Assembly: GCF_002220775.1 (NCBI RefSeq)
Contig: NZ_CP019685.1
Span: forward strand, 62,001 to 126,000
Length of the DNA stretch: 64,000 nt
Direction: 5' to 3'
Source of the DNA: Campylobacter sputorum
GTDB lineage: Bacteria; Campylobacterota; Campylobacteria; Campylobacterales; Campylobacteraceae
Part shown: positions 8,796 through 17,858 of the stretch, piece after piece
Layout of the letters: each line of letters begins with the position of its first letter
How positions within the stretch are numbered: the stretch's first letter is position 1
Program-made: the position numbers and the translations under genes
The notes under the pieces: model-generated
Database searches by the model: none
The model's input: only the letters and a program-made list of their open reading frames with translations
What the model was told of the DNA's origin: nothing

Positions 8796-9746
8796 TTGAA
8801 AAGTCTTATATTAAAAGAGCTTTTTTCAGCGATATTTCTACTTTTTTGTCTTAGTTTTTGCATATATTTGGTTGCGTATTTACTGCCAACTGACGCTGTT
8901 TATGCAATGTTTTCAAGACCAGAGGTTGTAAGCGAGGCTATAAAAGAGCAAATTTCTCACAAACTCGGTCTTGAGAGACCTTTTTTAATTCAGTATTTTT
9001 CGTGGTTAAAAAATGCATTATGTGGAAATTTTGGTTATTCTTTGATAGATTTTAGAAGTATTAATGAGCTTTTTAATGAGAGATTTTTAAATACAATCAT
9101 TTTAAATGGTTTAAATTTAATACTTCTTGTTATTTTTTCGCTTATTTTTGGGATAATTAGTGCATTAAATGAGAATAAATTTATAGATCATGCTATAACT
9201 TTTATATCGTTTGGTTTTGTTTATATGCCATCTTTTTGGATAGCTTTAGTAGCAATTATGGTATTTTCTGTGCATTTTGGAATTTTTCCAACTTCAGGTC
9301 TTCATGCACTTGGTGATGATAGCTTAAAAAGCAGGGCTTATCATATAGTTTTGCCACTTCTTGTTCTTTTTGTGGCTCATATTGGGCTTTATATAAGAGT
9401 GGTAAGAAGCAGTTTTTTGATCTCATTAAAACAACCTTTTGTATTTGCTATGTTTGCAAGAGGTGTTGGTAAATTTGAAATTTACAAAGGCGTTTTAAAA
9501 CATTCATTAGTGCCTATAATTAGCTATATAGGAGCAAATTTTGTTACACTTATAACTGGCTCTTACATTATAGAAAGTATTTTTTTGTATCCTGGACTTG
9601 GCGAATTAGCGATAACTTCTATACTTAGTAAAGATTATTCTGTAATTTTAGCTGTTATTTTGCTAACTGCTGTTTTTGCTGTATTTGGCAATTTGTTTGC
9701 AAAAATACTTTGCATTATTATAAATAGAGGACAAAAAAGCTTATGA
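8796..9746 (+). CDS. nikY: ABC importer permease, DppB/NikB type
   Basis: Inner-membrane permease with about six transmembrane helices. The conserved N-terminal cytoplasmic lead LGLERPFLIQYFSWLKNALCGNFGYS and the binding-protein-dependent transport motif are present (FARGVGKFEIYKGVLKHSLVPII, near residue 220, matching the EAA loop that docks the ATPases). It starts at TTG 8796, 8 bases after the binding-protein stop, and overlaps the next gene by 4 bases. Confidence 0.75.
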   Translation: MKSLILKELFSAIFLLFCLSFCIYLVAYLLPTDAVYAMFSRPEVVSEAIKEQISHKLGLERPFLIQYFSWLKNALCGNFGYSLIDFRSINELFNERFLNTIILNGLNLILLVIFSLIFGIISALNENKFIDHAITFISFGFVYMPSFWIALVAIMVFSVHFGIFPTSGLHALGDDSLKSRAYHIVLPLLVLFVAHIGLYIRVVRSSFLISLKQPFVFAMFARGVGKFEIYKGVLKHSLVPIISYIGANFVTLITGSYIIESIFLYPGLGELAITSILSKDYSVILAVILLTAVFAVFGNLFAKILCIIINRGQKSL

Positions 9747-10540
9747 AAAAGTTTCTTTTTGCTTTTTTGATTATTATTGCATTAGCAATTTTAGCTTTAT
9801 TTGCACCGTTTATTACGCATTTTAATCCAGATTATGTAAATCTTGAATCTGCTAGGCTTGCTCCAAATTCTACTTATATTTTTGGCACAGATATGCTAGG
9901 TAGGGATATTTTAACTAGAATTTTATATGCTCTTAGAATTTCTTTGATAGTTGGTTTTTTTAGTGCGTTTTTTAGCTGTTTTATAGGGGTAATTTATGCT
10001 TTTTTAGCTGCAATTTCTCCAAAAAATATAGATCACATAATGATGAGAATCGTAGATGGATTTTTGGCTATGCCAATGATGCTTTTTATAATGTTTTTTA
10101 GCACTATTTTAGATGCAGGGATTATAAATATGATTGTTGTAATATCGCTTAGTTTATGGATGCAAACAGCAAGAGTTATGCGAAATGAGTATGAAAAGAT
10201 ATCAAGCCAAGAGTTTGTAAAATCTGCAATTGTTCTTGGAAGTTCAAAAATGAATATTATTTTTAAAGAGATTTTACCAAATTTATTTAGCATATTAATG
10301 GTATTTTTTAGTATAAATTTCGCTCATGCCATAGCAACCGAAGCTGTGCTTAGTTTTTTTGGCATAGGCGTTCCTGTTGGCAAAGCAAGTTTAGGTAATA
10401 TGCTAAATGATTCTACTAATGCTATGTTTGTTGGAGCTTGGTGGATTATATTTTATCCTGGAATTGTGCTGTTTTTGCTTATTATTTGTGTGCTTTATAT
10501 AGGAAATTTCATAGAGCAAAAAGATAGGATTTATACTTGA
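9743..10540 (+). CDS. nikX: ABC importer permease, DppC/NikC type
   Basis: Second permease, 265 residues, about six transmembrane segments. The FGTDMLGRDILTRILYALRISL block (about residues 47-68) is a hallmark of the DppC/NikC subunit. The EAA-like loop EFVKSAIVLGSSKMNIIFKEILPN sits around residue 155. It starts with ATG overlapping the stop of the first permease (ATGA) and overlaps the ATPase gene by 4 bases. Confidence 0.75.
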   Translation: MKKFLFAFLIIIALAILALFAPFITHFNPDYVNLESARLAPNSTYIFGTDMLGRDILTRILYALRISLIVGFFSAFFSCFIGVIYAFLAAISPKNIDHIMMRIVDGFLAMPMMLFIMFFSTILDAGIINMIVVISLSLWMQTARVMRNEYEKISSQEFVKSAIVLGSSKMNIIFKEILPNLFSILMVFFSINFAHAIATEAVLSFFGIGVPVGKASLGNMLNDSTNAMFVGAWWIIFYPGIVLFLLIICVLYIGNFIEQKDRIYT

Positions 10541-11289
10541 TAAATATAGAAAATTTAAATTTAATATATAAAAATCATCATATTTTAAAAAATATAAACT
10601 TAAATATCAAAAATGATAAAACACTTGGCATTATAGGGCAAAGCGGTAGTGGTAAGTCTATGTTTGCAAGAACTTTAATAAATCTTTTAGGAAACGAGTT
10701 TGTTTTAAATGCAAGCAGATTTGAAATTTTTGGCAAAAAAGTTCTATTATTTAGTAAAAAAGAACTTGTAAATTACCGCAAATTTGATGTAGGACTAATT
10801 TTTCAAAATGCTGGCGAAAGCTTTCATCCGCTTTATAATATAGGTGATATTTTTATCACAACTTTAAAAAATCACTACAAAGATGTTAAGGAAATTAAAA
10901 AAATAGCTTTTGAAACATTTTTTCGTCTTGGTTTTAATGATATAGAACTTTTATGGCATTCTTTTCCTATGCAAATAAGTGGCGGAATGCTAGCAAGAGT
11001 GCAAATTGCTCTAAATTTATGTATGAAACAAAAATTGCTTATTTGCGATGAAATAACAAGTTCGCTTGATAGCATTAATGCACAAAATATCATAGATATA
11101 TTAAAAGAGCTTAAAAATGAGATAAATTTCATCATCATAACACACGATCCGTATGTTGTTTATGAGCTTGCGGATGAAATTTGTGTGTTTGATAGTGGCA
11201 GTATAATAGAAACAAATTCTAAATTTGAAATATTTACAAACCCTAAAGAAGAGCTGACAAAAGAAATTTTGTGTGGAAAGTTAAACTAA
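10537..11289 (+). CDS. nikW: ABC importer ATPase, DppD/NikD type
   Basis: Nucleotide-binding subunit. Walker A GQSGSGKS near residue 34, Q-loop IFQN, signature ISGGMLARVQIAL, Walker B LLICDEITSSLD and switch ITHD. Translation starts with TTG in a TTGA overlap with the permease stop. At 250 residues it lacks the C-terminal oligopeptide-importer extension (often with Fe-S cysteines) found in many DppD proteins, which fits the short Nik type. Confidence 0.75.
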   Translation: MINIENLNLIYKNHHILKNINLNIKNDKTLGIIGQSGSGKSMFARTLINLLGNEFVLNASRFEIFGKKVLLFSKKELVNYRKFDVGLIFQNAGESFHPLYNIGDIFITTLKNHYKDVKEIKKIAFETFFRLGFNDIELLWHSFPMQISGGMLARVQIALNLCMKQKLLICDEITSSLDSINAQNIIDILKELKNEINFIIITHDPYVVYELADEICVFDSGSIIETNSKFEIFTNPKEELTKEILCGKLN

Positions 11290-12048
11290 ATGTGTAGATT
11301 AAAGGTTGTAAATTTACATAAAAATTATCTCATAAAAAGGCATATTTTAGAACATTATGAAAAGCTAGAGGTTTTAAAAGACATAAATTTTGAAATTAAA
11401 AGTGGCGAGGATTTGGCTATTTTAGGAAGTAGTGGAAGTGGAAAAAGCACTCTTGCTAGAATGGTGTGTATGCTTGAAAATTGCGATAAAGGCGAAATTT
11501 ATCTTGATGATATAAACATAACTAATCTTAAATTTAGCGAACAAAGAAAGTTAAGAAGTCATATACAATATGTTTTTCAAAATACGCATTTATCGCTTAA
11601 TCCAAAAAGAAGCATAATACAACTTTTTAAAGATGTTTATTTGAATTTTAATATCAAATTTGATAAATCAAATCTTTTGAAAATATTAGAAAATTTAGGA
11701 TTAAAAGAAGATATTTTGGATAAAAAACCTTATGAGATAAGTGGCGGAATGGGAGCTAGAGTAGCACTTGCAAGAACACTTATTGTAAAACCAAAGTTTT
11801 TGATACTTGATGAGATAACAAGTGGGCTTGATTTTTTAAACCAAAAAAAGCTTCTTATCTTACTAAAAGAGCTTAAAAAAAATTATAATATTTCTTATAT
11901 TTTGATAACTCACAACCTAGAAGTAGCTAAATTTTTATGTAAAAATGCTCTTATCCTTGAAAATGGAGAAGTTGTTTATAATGGCACTTTTGAAGACGCA
12001 AAACAAAATAAGTATTATGCCAAGTTTCAAAAAGCTATAAAAAAATAA
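11290..12048 (+). CDS. nikV: ABC importer ATPase, DppF/NikE type
   Basis: Second nucleotide-binding subunit, beginning at the base after the preceding stop. Walker A GSSGSGKST near residue 47, Q-loop VFQNTHLSLNPKRS (the NP element after the Q-loop is typical of this family), signature ISGGMGARVALAR, Walker B FLILDEITSGLD and switch ITHN. It ends the five-gene operon; a 66-base AT-rich gap follows. Confidence 0.75.
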   Translation: MCRLKVVNLHKNYLIKRHILEHYEKLEVLKDINFEIKSGEDLAILGSSGSGKSTLARMVCMLENCDKGEIYLDDINITNLKFSEQRKLRSHIQYVFQNTHLSLNPKRSIIQLFKDVYLNFNIKFDKSNLLKILENLGLKEDILDKKPYEISGGMGARVALARTLIVKPKFLILDEITSGLDFLNQKKLLILLKELKKNYNISYILITHNLEVAKFLCKNALILENGEVVYNGTFEDAKQNKYYAKFQKAIKK

Positions 12049-12114
12049 CCAAATTTATATTGCTTTTATAAATTTTGAGGTATATTTGTAAAATTTTTAT
12101 TATAAGGCATAAAA

Positions 12115-12771
12115 ATGAAACAAAAAATTTTAATTTTAGTATGTACTGCTGTGGTGTTTGTTGGTTGTGCTAGTGAAAGCTCAAGAGTGGTTGAAGTACC
12201 AAAAGTTGAGATATCAAAGGTTGCATATCAAGGTCAAAAAATATCAGTATCCATAGGAAGATTTAACAACCAATCATCATATCAAAATGGCATATTTTCA
12301 GATGGCGAAGATAGACTTGGAAATCAAGCTCAAACTATACTTGCAACAAGTTTGCAACAAAGTGGAAGATTTGATGTTTTAGACAGAACAAATTTAAAAG
12401 CTATGGCACAAGAAAGTGGTTTTTCTAAAACAACACAAGATATAAAAGGTGCTAGATATATTATAACAGGTGATGTTGTTGAGTTTGGTAGAAAAACAGT
12501 TGGAGATCATCAGCTTTTTGGAATTTTAGGTCGTGGTAAAACTCAAATTGCGTATTCAAAAGTAAATTTAAATATCGTTGATGTTAAGACTTCTCAAATT
12601 GTATATTCTACGCAAGGTGCTGGAGAATACTCTCTTTCAAATCGTGAAGTTATAGGTTTTGGTGGAACTGCTGGATATGATGCAACGCTAAATGGTAGGG
12701 TTTTAAGCCTTTCTATAAATGAGGCTGTTAATAATCTAGCTTTAGGACTTGATAATAAAGAGTGGAAATGA
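12115..12771 (+). CDS. CsgG-like outer-membrane lipoprotein
   Basis: Lipoprotein with a signal peptide and lipobox VFVGC (Cys about residue 18). The CsgG-family core follows: VSIGRFNNQSSY, QAQTILATSLQQSGRFDVLDR, ARYIITGDVVEFG and a C-terminal region with NEAVNNLALGL. CsgG of E. coli forms a secretion pore for curli, but no curli genes are here. CsgG-like, DUF4810-like and GNA1162-like lipoproteins together form a recurrent gene triad of unknown role. The stop overlaps the next start (ATGA). Confidence 0.7.
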   Translation: MKQKILILVCTAVVFVGCASESSRVVEVPKVEISKVAYQGQKISVSIGRFNNQSSYQNGIFSDGEDRLGNQAQTILATSLQQSGRFDVLDRTNLKAMAQESGFSKTTQDIKGARYIITGDVVEFGRKTVGDHQLFGILGRGKTQIAYSKVNLNIVDVKTSQIVYSTQGAGEYSLSNREVIGFGGTAGYDATLNGRVLSLSINEAVNNLALGLDNKEWK

Positions 12772-13148
12772 AACTTTATAAAATATTGTTTTTAGGTATA
12801 TTTGCGATACTTTTATCAGGTTGTGCTGCTTCTAAAAAGCCGATATACTATTGGGATGCGAGTTATGAGGAATCCATCTATAACTATCTTAATGAAGAAG
12901 GCGATATAAACGAACAGATAGATAATTTAGAAAAATATATCCAAAAAGCTTATGAAAAAAACGAAAAAGTTCCGCCAGGTCTTTATGCACATCTAGGATT
13001 AATGTATCACAAAAATGGAGATGATGAGAAGTTTTTTGCTTATTTAGACAAAGAAGCGGAGCTTTTTGAAGAATCAAGGCAGTATGTGGAATTTCTAAAA
13101 AGCAGTAAAACCAAATCAATTATAAAAACTAAAAAGGATAAAAAATGA
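12768..13148 (+). CDS. DUF4810-like lipoprotein
   Basis: Small lipoprotein, 126 residues from ATG 12768, chosen because it overlaps the previous stop in ATGA; a GTG two codons upstream is less likely. Lipobox LLSGC. The mature part begins KKPIYYWDASYEESIYNYL, followed by a helical tetratricopeptide-like region (PPGLYAHLGLMYHKNGDDEKFFAYLDKEAELFEES) and a lysine-rich tail. It overlaps the third lipoprotein gene by 4 bases. Probably a partner of the CsgG-like protein. Confidence 0.65.
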   Translation: MKLYKILFLGIFAILLSGCAASKKPIYYWDASYEESIYNYLNEEGDINEQIDNLEKYIQKAYEKNEKVPPGLYAHLGLMYHKNGDDEKFFAYLDKEAELFEESRQYVEFLKSSKTKSIIKTKKDKK

Positions 13149-13816
13149 GATTTAAATTTTTAATTTTTTTATCGTTTTTGACATTGTTTTTATTTAGCGG
13201 TTGTGCAACAAAAGAGCCCGATATTTATGATTATTCGAATTTTTTGCAATCAAGACCAAAGTCTATTTTGGTGGTTATGCCAAAAAACGAATCGCTAGAA
13301 CCAAAGGCAGCAACGGCAATTTTAGCAAATGCTATTTTGCCATTAAGTGAGGCTGGGTATTATGTGTTTCCAGTAACTTTGGTTAATGAAACTTTTAAGA
13401 GTAATGGGATTTTTAGTGGCGAAGATATAGCCCAAATTCCGCTTAATAAACTAAGAGAAATTTACTTGGCTGATAGTGTTTTATTTATAGATGTTAAAGA
13501 TTATGGTTCTAGGTATGCTTTACTTGATACACAAATTACAATTGAAATTTCTGTAAAATTAATAGATTTAAACAATGGAAATTTGCTCTGGGATAGAAGT
13601 GAAAAGATAATTCAATCAGCAAGTAATGGTAATAATAATATTATAGGAATGTTTATAACTGCTATGGTGGCACAAGTTGTAAATACTGTAACAGATAACT
13701 CTTATAATGTTGCAAAAACTACTGATTTTATAACATTTTCTACGGATTGTTATAAATGTATTTTACACGGGCATAGATCCCCAAATTTTGGTAAAGATAA
13801 ACAGCTTAGTAAATGA
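13145..13816 (+). CDS. GNA1162/DUF799-family lipoprotein
   Basis: Third member of the lipoprotein triad, with lipobox LFSGC (Cys about residue 20). The family pattern is clear: PKSILVVMPKNESLEPKAA, ILPLSEAGYYVFP, DSVLFIDVKDYGSRY, LWDRSEK, and the C-terminal ILHGHRSPNFGKDK resembling the neisserial GNA1162 ending. GNA1162 resembles a periplasmic nucleotide-binding/TolB-like fold according to family literature; function is unknown. It starts inside the stop of the DUF4810-like gene. Confidence 0.7.
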   Translation: MRFKFLIFLSFLTLFLFSGCATKEPDIYDYSNFLQSRPKSILVVMPKNESLEPKAATAILANAILPLSEAGYYVFPVTLVNETFKSNGIFSGEDIAQIPLNKLREIYLADSVLFIDVKDYGSRYALLDTQITIEISVKLIDLNNGNLLWDRSEKIIQSASNGNNNIIGMFITAMVAQVVNTVTDNSYNVAKTTDFITFSTDCYKCILHGHRSPNFGKDKQLSK

Positions 13817-13830
13817 TTTATATTAAATTC

Positions 13831-13849
13831 TAAAGCAAATTTGGCTTTA
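13831..13849. terminator. short hairpin between convergent genes
   Basis: TAAAGC/GCTTTA with a 7-base loop in the 42-base gap between the lipoprotein triad (plus) and selD (minus). A weak bidirectional terminator candidate. Confidence 0.35.
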
Positions 13850-13858
13850 TATAAATAG

Positions 13859-14887
13859 TTATTTTATTATAATTTTTTGCTCTTTTGGTTCGCAAACTTC
13901 GCCTATAATTGCACTTTTTTCATATCCTGCATTTTTTAAATTTATAAGTGTTTTATTTGCGTCTTTTTGCTCAATACTAAGAAGTAAGCCACCGCTTGTT
14001 TGTGCATCAAAATACAAAATATCAACTTCGTCTTTACTATAAATATATGTTTTAACAAATTCCATATTTTTATAGCTTCCAGCTGGTATAAAGCCCATAT
14101 TTGCATATTTGATAGCTGATTTCATGAGCGGGATATTGTCTTTTTGTAAAACAAAACTTATATCATCTCTACTCATCTCAAAAAGATGTCCAAGCAAGCC
14201 AAAGCCAGTTATATCCGTACAAGCACTTACTTTTATATCTTTTAATGCACTGATGGCATAGAAATTTAGCTGAGTCATATAAGATATGGCTTCTTGTATT
14301 TCTTTTAAATTTAGTATATCGGCTTTTATACAAGTGCTTAAAACGCCTATGCCAAGCGGTTTTGTAAGAATTAAAACATCGCCAATTTTTGCCGTGCTAT
14401 TGCTCCAAAAATTCTTTGGATTAACTTTACCTGTAACGCTTAACCCATAATACATCTCTTTTGTTTCTATGCTATGTCCGCCTACTAAAACTCCGCCACA
14501 TTCATTGATTTTGCTTTTGCCGCCTTGTAAAATTTCACTCATTATAGATTTTTCGAAATTACAACTATCAAAACCCATAATATTTAGTGCATTTATCACT
14601 TCTCCGCCCATTGCGAAAATATCACTTAGTGAATTTGCAGCTGCGATTTGACCATATATAAACGGGTCATCTACCACAGGCGTTATAAAATCAAGAGTTT
14701 GAACAAGAGCCAACTCCTCGTTTATTTTAAAGATTGCTGCATCTTCGTTGCTATTAATTGATGATAGTAAATTTACATTTTTTTCTAGTAAAGTGCCAAT
14801 GTATTTGTTTAAACCCGACGGGTCTATTTTGGCAGCTCAACCAGCAGCTTTTACAAATTTTGTTAGCTTTTTATTGTTATAAATCAT
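13859..14887 (-). CDS. selD: selenide, water dikinase SelD, a selenoprotein with UGA-encoded Sec
   Basis: Makes selenophosphate, the selenium donor for selenocysteine, from selenide and ATP. A naive frame gives 284 residues from 14713, lacking the N-terminus. Reading on to ATG 14887 restores it, with a single in-frame TGA at codon 17 (14837-14839) in the context AAG-TGA-AAKIDPSGL, where other SelD proteins have Cys or Sec. The total is 342 residues. The start overlaps the yedF stop in ATGA. A hairpin 10 bases after the UGA fits a bacterial SECIS. Later features include DDPFIYGQIAAANSLSDIFAMGG, GGHSIET and TDITGFGLLGH. Confidence 0.93.
14810..14826 (-). promoter_or_regulatory. candidate SECIS hairpin in selD
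   Basis: In the mRNA a 7-bp stem (UAGACCC with GGGUUUA, including one G-U) closes a GUC loop. It starts 10 nucleotides after the UGA codon, near the 11-nucleotide spacing of E. coli fdhF. A GU in the apical loop is what SelB recognises in bacterial SECIS elements. Confidence 0.6.
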
Positions 14888-15477
14888 AGCGAAACTACAT
14901 CATTTTCCATAAGTAAAACTGCTATTTCATAAGCATTTCCAAGCTCTCCGATACTAAGCTTATCAACTAAATTTAGTGATTTTAAACAACTTCCACAACT
15001 TATGATTTTAACACCAGCATTTTCTAAATCTTTAAGTGGTTTATATCCATAGTGATCTCTATTAGTGGTCATTAAAACCGAATTATTTACGCATATTATG
15101 TATTTTGGTTTTACTGGCGAGCTTAAAAGTGAGCTTAAAAATGTAGTTAAAACTGTTTCGCCAATAGGCATAGGTCCTATTTTATCATCTTTAAAATACA
15201 CAAGTTTTGATCTTTTAGACGGCATTTCGCAGTTGTATTCATTATCATTTATCTCGGTTATATCTTTGGTTTTTATAACGCAAATTTCATCGTATCTTTC
15301 AAAGTTTTTTATACTTGGATTCATACCAAAATTGCTTAGAAATTTTTTGACATTATTAAGTGGGGCTGTATCGTTTACTAAAATACTTAAACTTTCGCCT
15401 ATTTGCATTTTCTCTAAAGCATTTTTTGTCTCAATTACTGGCTTTGGACACTCCATATTTCTACAATCAATTTGCAT
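14884..15477 (-). CDS. yedF: selenium metabolism protein YedF (TusA-like plus DsrE-like)
   Basis: The N-terminal TusA/SirA-like domain begins MQIDCRNMECPKPV with the CPxP motif (Cys about residue 10). The C-terminal half is DsrE-like and carries KIISCGSCLKSL, a possible second thiol site. YedF of this form is found beside selD in selenium-using bacteria and is thought to carry or deliver selenium, without a proven reaction. It overlaps selD by 4 bases, and its promoter faces away from the DUF2156 gene. Confidence 0.85.
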   Translation of the reverse strand: MQIDCRNMECPKPVIETKNALEKMQIGESLSILVNDTAPLNNVKKFLSNFGMNPSIKNFERYDEICVIKTKDITEINDNEYNCEMPSKRSKLVYFKDDKIGPMPIGETVLTTFLSSLLSSPVKPKYIICVNNSVLMTTNRDHYGYKPLKDLENAGVKIISCGSCLKSLNLVDKLSIGELGNAYEIAVLLMENDVVSL

Positions 15478-15523
15478 AATATTCCTTTAAATTTAGTTTT
15501 TTTCAAACCTTGAAGCTAAATAT

Positions 15524-15529
15524 ATTATA
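15524..15529 (-). promoter_or_regulatory. -10 box of the yedF-selD operon
   Basis: TATAAT on the minus strand, preceded by AAGG, about 46 bases before the yedF start. Confidence 0.5.
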
Positions 15530-15578
15530 CCTTAAATTTTATTTTTTCAAAATTAAATAAAAAGTCTAAATTTAAGAG

Positions 15579-15584
15579 TATAAT
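15579..15584 (+). promoter_or_regulatory. -10 box of the DUF2156/rimI-like transcript
   Basis: GTATAAT, 27 bases before the start at 15612. It forms a divergent pair with the yedF promoter. Confidence 0.55.
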
Positions 15585-15611
15585 TGCGAAAATTTACATA
15601 TAGGATAAGAA

Positions 15612-16601
15612 ATGAAATTTGATATAAATGGTTACGAGTTACATAAATTTGATATACATTCAAAAGATATTATGCAAAAGTATTTAACAGAGCTTGGACT
15701 TGATCAGCAAGTTGACATCAGTGATTATACTTTTGCATCAAATTATATTTGGCTTTCAAATTCTAGCGGATTTTATGCGATTATTGATGATTGTTTTTGT
15801 CTTTTTATAATGACTGGAAGTGAGCTTAGTATGCTTTTACCGCCACTTGGTAAGCTTTCAAATTTAAAAAATGCGATTTTACACTGCTTTGAACTTATGA
15901 ATGCAAACAATAGTTCGCAACATTACGCAAGGATTGATTATGTAGCTGAGGTTATTTTGGAAAAATTTGCAACTTCGCTTGATCCTAATGCTATAATTTT
16001 TGATGTGTTTGAGGATTTTGTATTTGAAAAAAAATTGGCTGATTATATTTATAAAACAGATGATCTTATAGAGCTAAAAGGAAATTCGTATCATACAAAA
16101 CGAACTGAAATAAATAAATTTAAAAACACATATCCAAATTTTAGAGTAGAAGAGCTTGATGTTGCAAAGCATAAAAACGACATTATATCTTTAAGTAATA
16201 TTTGGGTTCAAGAGCGTATAAAATATATGCCAAAAGAGCAGATTGATGATTTTATGGAGGGAATTTATCAAGAAAAAACTGCCATAAAAAGAATGCTAAA
16301 TTTCTATGAAGAGCTTGAACTTATCGGTATAGTTATCTATATAGATGATGAAATGCATGGATTTACCGTAGGAGAAAAAATCAATGAAGGCGTAGCAAGT
16401 GTTATCATAGAAAAGACAAATTTCCAAACTCTTGGATGTGCGCAGTTTATATTTAGAGAATTTAGTAAAATTTTAAAACAAAAATACAATTGTGAGTTTA
16501 TAAATGTAGGCGATGATATGGGCTTTGAAAATCTTAAAAAAGTTAAGATGAGTTATAGACCTTTTAAACTTGATATAAAATACTCAATTTATCAAAAATG
16601 A
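15612..16601 (+). CDS. DUF2156 protein (GNAT-like, LPG-synthase C-domain family)
   Basis: A soluble 329-residue protein with the DUF2156 signature DYIYKTDDLIELKGNSYHTKRTEINKF (about residues 147-173). The family has two tandem GNAT-like folds and is related to the catalytic domain of lysyl-phosphatidylglycerol synthase. No transmembrane helices are visible, so it is not a complete MprF. The substrate is unknown, possibly aminoacyl transfer. It overlaps the acetyltransferase gene by 4 bases. Confidence 0.75.
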   Translation: MKFDINGYELHKFDIHSKDIMQKYLTELGLDQQVDISDYTFASNYIWLSNSSGFYAIIDDCFCLFIMTGSELSMLLPPLGKLSNLKNAILHCFELMNANNSSQHYARIDYVAEVILEKFATSLDPNAIIFDVFEDFVFEKKLADYIYKTDDLIELKGNSYHTKRTEINKFKNTYPNFRVEELDVAKHKNDIISLSNIWVQERIKYMPKEQIDDFMEGIYQEKTAIKRMLNFYEELELIGIVIYIDDEMHGFTVGEKINEGVASVIIEKTNFQTLGCAQFIFREFSKILKQKYNCEFINVGDDMGFENLKKVKMSYRPFKLDIKYSIYQK

Positions 16602-17017
16602 ATATAATTAAAGCAAACCCAAAAGACATAAACGCACTTTTAGATATAGAAAATGAGGCTTTTGGTGGTAGTGGATTTGAGCTTAGTAAGGCAAGTTTTT
16701 ACTACCACATAAGAAAAAATTTTTTCTATGTTGTAAAGGATGATAATGGTGAAATTTTAGGCTATATTTTGGTTTTTGCTTATCTTAAAATTCCCAGAAT
16801 TTACTCAATTGCTATTAGTAAAAATGCAAGACAAAAAGGCGTAGGAACCGCACTTATAAACTTTGTACTTACTAAATTTAGCCATTTAAGATTAGAAGTT
16901 AGAAAAGACAATAAAAACGCCATAGCATTATATGAAAAATTTGGTTTTGTAGTAGAAAAAATTTTACCATCATATTACTCAGATGACTGCGATGGTTTGT
17001 TTATGATTAAAAAATAA
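16598..17017 (+). CDS. rimI: GNAT N-acetyltransferase, RimI-like
   Basis: 139-residue GNAT domain. The acetyl-CoA loop is SKNARQKGVGTALI (about residues 71-84; R/Q-x-x-G-x-G/A), and LRLEVRKDNKNAIALYEKFGF is the RimI-type C-terminal block. RimI acetylates the N-terminus of ribosomal protein S18, but GNAT proteins this short are hard to assign, so another substrate is possible. It is coupled to the DUF2156 gene through ATGA and separated from rsmA by 43 bases. Confidence 0.65.
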   Translation: MNIIKANPKDINALLDIENEAFGGSGFELSKASFYYHIRKNFFYVVKDDNGEILGYILVFAYLKIPRIYSIAISKNARQKGVGTALINFVLTKFSHLRLEVRKDNKNAIALYEKFGFVVEKILPSYYSDDCDGLFMIKK

Positions 17018-17060
17018 TATATATAATTAATTTGTAAGTAAGATTAAGATAAAATTGGCA

Positions 17061-17858
17061 ATGATTAAAGCAAAAAAACATTTTGGACAAAATTTTCTTA
17101 AAGATGCTACTGTTTTAAATAAAATCATCCAATCGATTCCCGATGGCGAAAAAAACTTAGTTGAAATCGGGCCTGGCTTAGGTGATTTAACAAATGAGCT
17201 TATAAAAGTTGGAAATGTTACCTGTTATGAGATAGATTCAGATCTTTGTGAGAATTTGCAATCTAAATTTGGGGGTAAGATTAAGCTAATTTGTGATGAT
17301 GCATTAAAGGTTTGGGAGAGTTCATCTCTTAGTGATAAACCATATTTTTTAGTGGCAAATTTACCTTATTATGTCGCAACTAAGATGGTTTTAAATGCTA
17401 TAGATGATACTTTATGCAAAGGTTTTGTTGTAATGGTGCAAAAAGAAGTTGCTGAAAAATTTTGTGCCAAGGTTGGCGAGAAGGAATTTAGCTCACTATC
17501 TATCATATCAAATTTAAATGGAGATATAGAGCTTTTATTTGATGTTTTAAGAACTTCATTTAATCCGCCACCAAAAGTTACTTCATCTGTTATAAAATTT
17601 ATAAAACAAGATAAAAAAATTTTAGATGATTTGGACTATTTTAAATTTAAAGAGTTTTTAAAAATATGTTTTTTGTCTCCACGCAAGATGTTGATAAAAA
17701 ATTTATCATCAAAATTTGCTAAAGACAAATTAAATGAAATTTTTTTAAATTTATATATAAAACCTACAGCAAGAGCCCATGAAATAGATGCCACCTTATA
17801 TAAAAAAATTTTTTTAAATTTAAAGGCAGAAAATGGAAGAAAAGGAAACAATAACTAG
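17061..17858 (+). CDS. rsmA: 16S rRNA dimethyladenosine transferase
   Basis: KsgA dimethylates two adjacent adenosines near the 3' end of 16S rRNA late in 30S assembly. It opens MIKAKKHFGQNFL, the family start. The SAM-binding GPGLGDLT motif is near residue 35, and the catalytic NLPYY motif is near residue 100. I use ATG 17061 (265 residues) rather than the TTG at 17055. The 3' end overlaps the RNase J gene by 26 bases in another frame. Confidence 0.92.
   Translation: MIKAKKHFGQNFLKDATVLNKIIQSIPDGEKNLVEIGPGLGDLTNELIKVGNVTCYEIDSDLCENLQSKFGGKIKLICDDALKVWESSSLSDKPYFLVANLPYYVATKMVLNAIDDTLCKGFVVMVQKEVAEKFCAKVGEKEFSSLSIISNLNGDIELLFDVLRTSFNPPPKVTSSVIKFIKQDKKILDDLDYFKFKEFLKICFLSPRKMLIKNLSSKFAKDKLNEIFLNLYIKPTARAHEIDATLYKKIFLNLKAENGRKGNNN

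Noticed and set aside
13859-14713. selD as a truncated pseudogene
   Set aside because: Reading the single in-frame TGA as selenocysteine restores a full-length protein with ATGA coupling and a SECIS-like hairpin.
15065-15490. 141-residue plus-strand ORF
   Set aside because: Antisense to yedF, which has clear TusA-like motifs, a promoter and a coupled partner.
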